This document shows positions 62,401 through 64,000 of a stretch of DNA of 64,000 bases, piece by piece (position 1 is the stretch's first letter; each line of letters opens with the position of its first letter). The DNA is from Zingiber officinale (taxonomy: Eukaryota; Streptophyta; Magnoliopsida; Zingiberales; Zingiberaceae). Below the pieces are notes generated by a model. It had not been told where the DNA came from. It did not search any database and worked only from the letters and a program-made list of their open reading frames with translations. Location of the stretch: NCBI RefSeq assembly GCF_018446385.1, contig NC_055987.1, positions 4,922,705 through 4,986,704 on the forward strand, written 5' to 3'. The position numbers and the translations under genes were made by a program.

Positions 62401-63678
62401 AAAGAGTGCCAGTGAGGTCGTGGCTAGTCGATGGAGGCGCGTGCGCATGGGCGACGGTGAGGCAATGATGCAACGCGGAGATGAAAGTATGTGAGAGGTA
62501 GAAGAGGCGGAGATGGAACCCCAATTTCGAATCCCTAATTTCAAAGTTGCTTTGATACTATGTTATTTGAGATAAAAAGAATTGATAATCTTTATTGAAG
62601 AGTTAGACATATTTATATACAAATTAAGAATTTATCTTAGGAAACTATAATTACAGATAATAATAGTGAATAAATTCACACTTATGATTCCTTGAAGCCT
62701 ATCATTAGGCTAAATTTTGTTTCTCATCACTAACTTCTCAACACTTTAATTTTGTGCTTTTAAAAGTAGAAATCAGAGGGGTCAATTCCATTAGCAATAT
62801 ATAAATATGTAGAAACTGAAAAAAATTGTAGAGGAGAGGCAGAGAAGTGATTTCATTTGTGTACTCACTTTTTTACATTACTCATGCAACAGTTCTCATC
62901 ATTACTGAAAACCACTCTTGATGGTTAATCCACAAGTTAATTGAAGGACAAATTGCCTTCTAGTTTAACATTGTTTGTGCATTCTTGTTTTGTAAAAGTT
63001 GGGGGAAATTTTTTCTAGTGAATGAAATCCTTCTGCAATTATCTAGTTGATTGCCGATCATTTAGTCACCATGTAGAAGTTTGAAGTATAAACGTTGCTT
63101 GCTTATTGTGTTAAATAGAAGGGTAAATCACAATATTGCCATGTAACCCCAATATATCCACTTTAGTCCTAATAATCCCAGGTGATGATGTTATATCAGT
63201 GAAACAAAATTAAATGAAAAAAAATTCTTTGTTTTGATAAAGGAAAAAATTTAACACAATGGACTTAATTGCCATGTATTTTGAATTAGGAACTACAGTG
63301 GAGATTTGGAGTTGAAAGGGGTATATCAAGTACCCCCACACTCACAAGGGTTGCATGCTTATATATCTTAGCTTAAATAGACAGTTCATGCACTGTAGAT
63401 AGTTTTCCATTTGTAATCAAAGCCAATAATTTTGTTTTTTCTTTCATTATTGTTCTAATATTGTATCAATCATTTGTGTTTGAATAGAAGCTAAAGATTG
63501 TTACTTGTCTCATCTGCTGTAGCTATACCAACGCCTTCAGCATCTAGTTTAAGCACAGGTGCAGTGGTTGGCATTGTATTAGGGGCAGTTGCTGGTGCAT
63601 CTATTCTCTCTGCCATTATTACAATTCTCATAATGAGAAGGCACTCAAAATATCAGAGAACTGCCAAGAAACGGTCTT
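35343..63678 (+). CDS. LRR receptor-like serine/threonine kinase (At1g06840 group, LRR-VIII-1), partial
   Basis: Single-pass plasma-membrane receptor; the extracellular LRRs would bind a ligand or co-receptor and the kinase lies beyond the window. Coding exons: 35343-35439, 35790-35940, 41892-41963, 42133-42204, 43011-43154, 43233-43304, 43439-43510, 44986-45060, 47293-47361, 47489-47557, 47671-47742, 47915-48001, 48123-48191, 49966-50444, 63523-63678. All introns are GT...AG and phases agree, giving about 585 stop-free codons. Order: signal peptide (1-25), LRR N-terminal cap with NWNDGDPC, roughly ten LRRs, a Cys module with HPCFCAIP and [10 protein letters not shown], the conserved [19 protein letters not shown], then a transmembrane helix (about 545-570) and RR stop-transfer. 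The module order matches the Arabidopsis At1g06840-type receptors. Introns 2 and 14 are enlarged by transposons, yet no exon is damaged, so it is probably functional. Confidence 0.92.
35941..36957 (+). other. Intron 2, left part
   Basis: No exon. The small open frame 36458-36688 has no recognised domain. The last 300 bp resemble 40200-40340 and 40400-40560 (phrases such as CACTTATACTAAAA and CTCGAGCT), so this intron carries its own low-copy repeats. Confidence 0.45.
36958..37862 (-). repeat. 3' LTR of the intron-2 Sirevirus
   Basis: Starts TGTTAGGACC, ends GGTACTAACA in plus orientation; contains GGCGCC-rich words and a TATTTATAG motif (37265). PPT on the minus strand AAAAAAGGGGAGAT (37863-37876). 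Open frames at 37237-37808 belong to the LTR. Confidence 0.75.
38556..39120 (+). repeat. Inverted LTR piece
   Basis: Plus-oriented TGTTGGTACCCCAAGG...; its complement matches the right-hand part of 39160-40094 (both carry a GAACTTAGGAGCACAG tract and GCTAGCGAGAAGG). Truncated near 39120, where GAGGTTTACTTGGTTACAAT, also present at 39275, marks the junction. Open frames 38610-38933 are LTR frames. Confidence 0.7.
39160..40094 (-). repeat. 5' LTR of the intron-2 Sirevirus (lacking its last 30 bp)
   Basis: Collinear with 36990-37862 from GCAATGAAAAACAAAAAAACC on. The terminal TGTTAGGACCGG segment and the PBS are missing at the junction with the inverted piece. Ends GGTACTAACA at 40094. Confidence 0.7.
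40095..40540. repeat. Tandem duplication of about 240 bp in intron 2
   Basis: 40095-40330 and 40337-40540 share, in order, TTTTGTCTAA, CACACTTGTTTATG-like, GGATGAATAGAAGATG-like and GGAAAAAGGGAAACTCAT-like blocks. No gene. Confidence 0.6.
40544..40571 (+). other. Long G-run, potential G-quadruplex
   Basis: G12-TT-G6-TT-G6 on the plus (transcribed RNA) strand within intron 2. Such a tract can form a very stable quadruplex in DNA and pre-mRNA; the exact G count is also error-prone in sequencing. Confidence 0.7.
40741..41891 (+). other. Intron 2, right part
   Basis: T15 run at 40741-40756, otherwise ordinary intron with acceptor TCTTACAG (41884-41891). Nothing else recognised. Confidence 0.5.
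41892..48191 (+). CDS. Receptor kinase exons 3-13: leucine-rich repeats
   Basis: Eleven exons of 72, 72, 144, 72, 72, 75, 69, 69, 72, 87 and 69 nt. All begin and end in the same codon phase, so each exon is about one LRR of 24 residues with boundaries at the same point of the repeat. Typical phrases: [67 protein letters not shown]. Exon 5 (43011-43154) holds two repeats, suggesting loss of one intron. Confidence 0.92.
42205..43010 (+). other. Intron 4
   Basis: GTAAGT...CCTGCAG; no embedded gene or mobile element recognised. Confidence 0.6.
43511..44985 (+). other. Intron 7
   Basis: 1475 bp. Contains an uninterrupted 130-codon antisense frame (44067-44459) with no domain I can name, and a plus-strand frame 43802-43990. 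Probably chance or a relic. Confidence 0.45.
45061..46950 (+). other. Intron 8, left part
   Basis: Small frames at 45673-46262 show no domain. Four to five copies of TTAGTCC (46917-46949) sit just before the SINE target site. Confidence 0.45.
46961..47137 (+). mobile_element. Au-type SINE in intron 8
   Basis: tRNA-derived head with A-box region GATGCAACCGTAAAGTTG and B-box GGTCACGGGTTCGAGT, then the Au-SINE body phrases GCCTCTTGCA, GTACAATAGACCC and GTACCGGGCTGC. Flanked by AGAAAAAACT on both sides (46951-46960 and 47138-47147). Same strand as the gene. Confidence 0.85.
48192..49965 (+). other. Intron 13
   Basis: 1774 bp, GTAAGT...ATTCAG. Includes purine-rich AAAAAAGAGAG tracts (49380-49470) but no recognised mobile element or gene. 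Confidence 0.5.
49966..50444 (+). CDS. Receptor kinase exon 14: LRR cap and Cys-containing juxtamembrane module
   Basis: 479 nt. Begins [11 protein letters not shown] (LRR C-terminal cap), then [31 protein letters not shown], a [15 protein letters not shown] segment and ends with [20 protein letters not shown]. This non-LRR module is characteristic of the family. The donor after TCTG at 50444 leads into a 13.1-kb intron. Confidence 0.92.
50940..51175 (+). mobile_element. Degenerate LINE reverse-transcriptase tail
   Basis: Conceptual plus-strand reading contains [15 protein letters not shown]-like and KVQWG phrases, resembling the C-terminus of plant LINE RT proteins ('LRWFGHVQRRP ... RGRPK ... 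RAQWR'). Several stops and shifts. The rest of intron 14 up to 52039 shows nothing further. Confidence 0.45.
52045..52226 (-). repeat. N 3' LTR
   Basis: Shares GAATTGATAAT.TTTATTGAAGAG with the other LTR. Holds an extra tandem of TAATATATGCAGATA-type units (52150-52215) that is missing or lost from the 5' copy. PPT complement CTTCCCTTAAG follows. Confidence 0.75.
52241..52463 (-). pseudogene. N RNase H, C-terminal part
   Basis: Minus-strand reading gives [20 protein letters not shown] and DIFTKALN, typical of the end of copia RNase H. Its upstream half is beyond the hAT at 56284. Confidence 0.7.
52774..53225 (+). other. Leader intron of the hAT transposase
   Basis: CAG|GTATGTG donor and TTTTCAG|G acceptor, before the ATG at 53248. 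Holds a CTT-rich tract (52800-52886) and a dense run of GATCGATCC repeats (52941-53130). Confidence 0.55.
52941..53130. repeat. TGGATCGATCCA palindromic repeats
   Basis: At least eight copies or near-copies of TGGATCGATCCAGG with alternating CCTGGATCG/GGCAGGA words. The core CCTGGATCGATCCAGG is a perfect 16-bp palindrome. Confidence 0.8.
53248..55985 (+). pseudogene. hAT transposase pseudogene
   Basis: BED-type zinc-finger region at about 53290-53500 ([15 protein letters not shown] ... [17 protein letters not shown]), DUF659 region ([26 protein letters not shown] near 53970), then RNase-H-fold parts ([17 protein letters not shown], 54262 on; [17 protein letters not shown], 54800 on; [20 protein letters not shown], 55020 on). 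The C-terminal hAT dimerisation region reads [19 protein letters not shown] and, after an intron (55419-55523), [20 protein letters not shown]. Ends in an acidic Glu/Asp tail (55887-55985). Introns: 54182-54261 and 55419-55523. At least four stops (TAA 53308, TGA 53614, TGA 53885, others near 53954 and 54143), several frameshifts and the MITE inactivate it. Its role was to cut and paste the element. Confidence 0.9.
54573..54788. mobile_element. Tourist-like MITE inside the hAT element
   Basis: 216 bp, terminal inverted repeat GGTGGCGTTT / AAACGCCACC, flanked by TAA (54570-54572 and 54789-54791), as expected for PIF/Harbinger-type insertions. Removing it and one TAA restores an uninterrupted hAT reading across the site, so it postdates the transposase. 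Confidence 0.85.
56284..57560 (-). pseudogene. N reverse transcriptase and RNase H start
   Basis: Minus strand. RT landmarks from right to left: [16 protein letters not shown] (about 57165-57215), then [12 protein letters not shown] (56992 on), where the family has YVDD, so one catalytic Asp is Asn. Then QFHTKDLG and [13 protein letters not shown]. Multiple stops and frame changes elsewhere; cannot be active. Confidence 0.75.
57561..57941 (-). pseudogene. N integrase-RT linker
   Basis: Frame 57667-57918 includes CYCP-like and '[17 protein letters not shown]' residues, the variable region between copia integrase and RT. On its upstream side the reading KSLKCIFLG marks the integrase end, interrupted by the solo LTR at 57942. 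Confidence 0.6.
57942..59960 (-). mobile_element. Solo LTR inside N (Angela-like)
   Basis: From TGTTGGGATTC to GACACCTATCA in plus orientation. The complement begins TGATAGGTGTCCCAAAGGCA, which resembles Angela-type LTR starts. It splits the N integrase. I could not find a clean target duplication (ATTTA left, AATAT right), so the limits are approximate. Contains the SINE at 59798-59943. No coding. Confidence 0.6.
59798..59943 (-). mobile_element. Au-type SINE, minus strand
   Basis: Complement reads GATCATGGGTTCGAATCCTGG (B-box, given in part), GCAGCCTCTTGCA and GTGCACCAAGCTGCCC, the Au-SINE body, ending in a T-run. Flanked by an 11-bp duplication CTTTGGGACAC (59787-59797 and 59944-59954). 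Confidence 0.87.
59961..60640 (-). pseudogene. N integrase
   Basis: Minus strand: [18 protein letters not shown] (core, normally DDYSR), [12 protein letters not shown] (second Asp region), then [17 protein letters not shown], where Lys stands in place of the catalytic Glu of 'VAERKN'. Decayed; no function expected. Confidence 0.75.
60641..61189 (-). pseudogene. N protease/integrase N-terminal region, eroded
   Basis: Only short frames. One (60669-60860) ends in residues similar to the linker before integrase. The region lies where copia protease is expected, but I see no convincing DSG motif in a stable frame. Confidence 0.4.
61190..62095 (-). pseudogene. N gag remnant with zinc-knuckle relic
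   Basis: CNYCHKL at about 61240-61275 followed by a shifted CRKFQYK-like reading is a CCHC relic. The upstream part up to 62095 has Gag-like position but no intact frame. Confidence 0.5.
62096..62548 (-). other. N untranslated leader
   Basis: GC-richer stretch between PBS and gag. Overlapping open frames (62100-62544, minus) are rich in Ser, Thr, Pro and His and show no domain. Confidence 0.45.
62549..62560 (-). promoter_or_regulatory. N primer-binding site (degenerate)
   Basis: Minus strand TAGTATCAAAGC against the usual TGGTATCAGAGC, directly abutting the 5' LTR. Confidence 0.75.
62561..62662 (-). repeat. N 5' LTR (shortened)
   Basis: TGTTATTTGAGATAAAA...ACAGATAATA. About 80 bp shorter than the 3' LTR. 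Followed by target duplication ATAGT. Confidence 0.75.
62668..63522 (+). other. Intron 14, right end
   Basis: Ordinary AT-rich intron; no further mobile element recognised. Acceptor TCTGCTGTAG before exon 15. Confidence 0.55.
63523..63678 (+). CDS. Receptor kinase exon 15: transmembrane helix
   Basis: Acceptor CTGTAG at 63517-63522. The spare G of exon 14 plus CT gives Ala, then [16 protein letters not shown]. Hydrophobic span [20 protein letters not shown] followed by basic RRHSKYQR and KKRS. Ends at a GTAAGT donor (63679); the kinase exons should follow after 64000. Confidence 0.9.
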
Positions 63679-64000
63679 GTAAGTTCTTAAACACATTTGG
63701 AAGTGTATTACGGTTGCCTTCCCATTCACTATTGAATTTAGTGATCAGATGAATTTTGGTGGATAAGTATGCTTCATGAACAGTTCTTAAATTAGAAAGA
63801 TATATAAAAAGAACCAAATTATTTTCCTACAAAATCAGTTGATTGAATTTATTGAAATATCTTTATGAAGCATATGTGATATTTATCTACTGCTTATGTT
63901 TGTTTGAGCTCTTGAATTTAAAGAACTCCTATGGAGATGACACTTACCATCTGATTAACTTTTCCTTGCTGCTCTAAATGTAATAGTAGTTGCTTAATAA
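63679..64000 (+). other. Start of intron 15
   Basis: GTAAGT donor at 63679; no exon visible to the window end. Confidence 0.6.

Larger units (their letters stand above)
52045..62662 (-). mobile_element. Element N: Ty1/copia element with very short LTRs
   Basis: Lies antisense in intron 14, between perfect duplications ATAGT (52040-52044 and 62663-62667). LTRs are only 182 bp (52045-52226) and 102 bp (62561-62662) with TGTTATTT...AATA ends. PBS (62549-62560), leader, gag with zinc-knuckle remnant, integrase, RT and RNase H remnants follow in copia order from right to left, then a PPT (52227-52240). A hAT element (52472-56275) and a solo LTR (57942-59960) split it; without them it is about 4.8 kb. 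Coding is heavily decayed. Confidence 0.8.

Noticed and set aside
62100..62544. Two minus-strand frames near 90 codons
   Set aside because: Lie in the untranslated leader of element N between PBS and gag; no domain, low-complexity composition.
1..64000. A new multi-gene defence or biosynthetic system
   Set aside because: The only host genes seen are one receptor kinase and one ERF pseudogene; everything else is explained by mobile elements, their debris, or ordinary intron and intergenic sequence.

Overview
The window is plant nuclear DNA: exons with GT/AG introns, Ty1/copia (mostly Sirevirus-type) and Ty3/gypsy LTR retrotransposons, Au-type SINEs, a hAT transposon and MITEs. The long AT-rich Sirevirus LTRs and Au-SINEs suggest a monocot, and the LTR flavour reminds me of Zingiberales (ginger or banana relatives). 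The species is inference only; no species-diagnostic gene was found.

Region 1 (about 1-25,990) is a nested stack of LTR retrotransposons with no host gene. A gypsy-type LTR (pieces 1-1307, 4003-4225, 24735-25489) was hit by a long solo LTR (1308-3997, target-site duplication (TSD) AGCGT) and by a Sirevirus solo LTR 'D' (4226-5048 plus 24242-24729). D was hit by a minus-strand Sirevirus-like element 'R' (5049-24236) that has LTRs, a primer-binding site (PBS), a polypurine tract (PPT) and a gag gene but no pol. R was in turn hit three times: by an internally deleted gypsy element 'C' (5205-7631, TSD ACGAT), by a full-length but decayed Sirevirus 'E' (10524-19690, TSD CTTCC), and by a second copy of the long solo LTR (20340-23010, TSD TCTTC). 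Excising the three insertions leaves R at about 4.9 kb.

Region 2 (about 25,990-34,260) is intergenic. It holds dispersed duplicated segments, a dead AP2/ERF gene of the cytokinin-response-factor type (27114-27807, minus), a three-unit tandem of a tRNA-derived SINE (28620-29259), another SINE-like unit, and a MITE-like element with a GA-rich core (31675-32821).

Region 3 (about 34,260-64,000) is one host gene on the plus strand: an LRR receptor-like kinase resembling the At1g06840 group (LRR subfamily VIII-1). Fifteen coding exons (35343-63678) give an open reading frame of about 585 codons covering signal peptide, LRRs, a Cys-containing juxtamembrane module and the transmembrane helix; the kinase exons lie beyond the window. 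Every splice phase matches. The gene is swollen by transposons: intron 2 (5.95 kb) carries a rearranged Sirevirus LTR cluster, intron 8 an Au-SINE, and intron 14 (13.1 kb) a LINE remnant and a minus-strand copia element 'N' (52045-62662, TSD ATAGT). N is itself interrupted by a 3.8-kb hAT transposon (52472-56275, TSD ATCACACC, carrying its own TAA-flanked MITE) and by a solo LTR with an Au-SINE inside.

No CRISPR array, operon, rRNA or intact tRNA gene is seen, and I do not see a plausible new multi-gene system. The most useful content is the nested-insertion chronology, the gag-only R element, the palindrome-rich LTR repeats and the transposon-inflated receptor-kinase introns.
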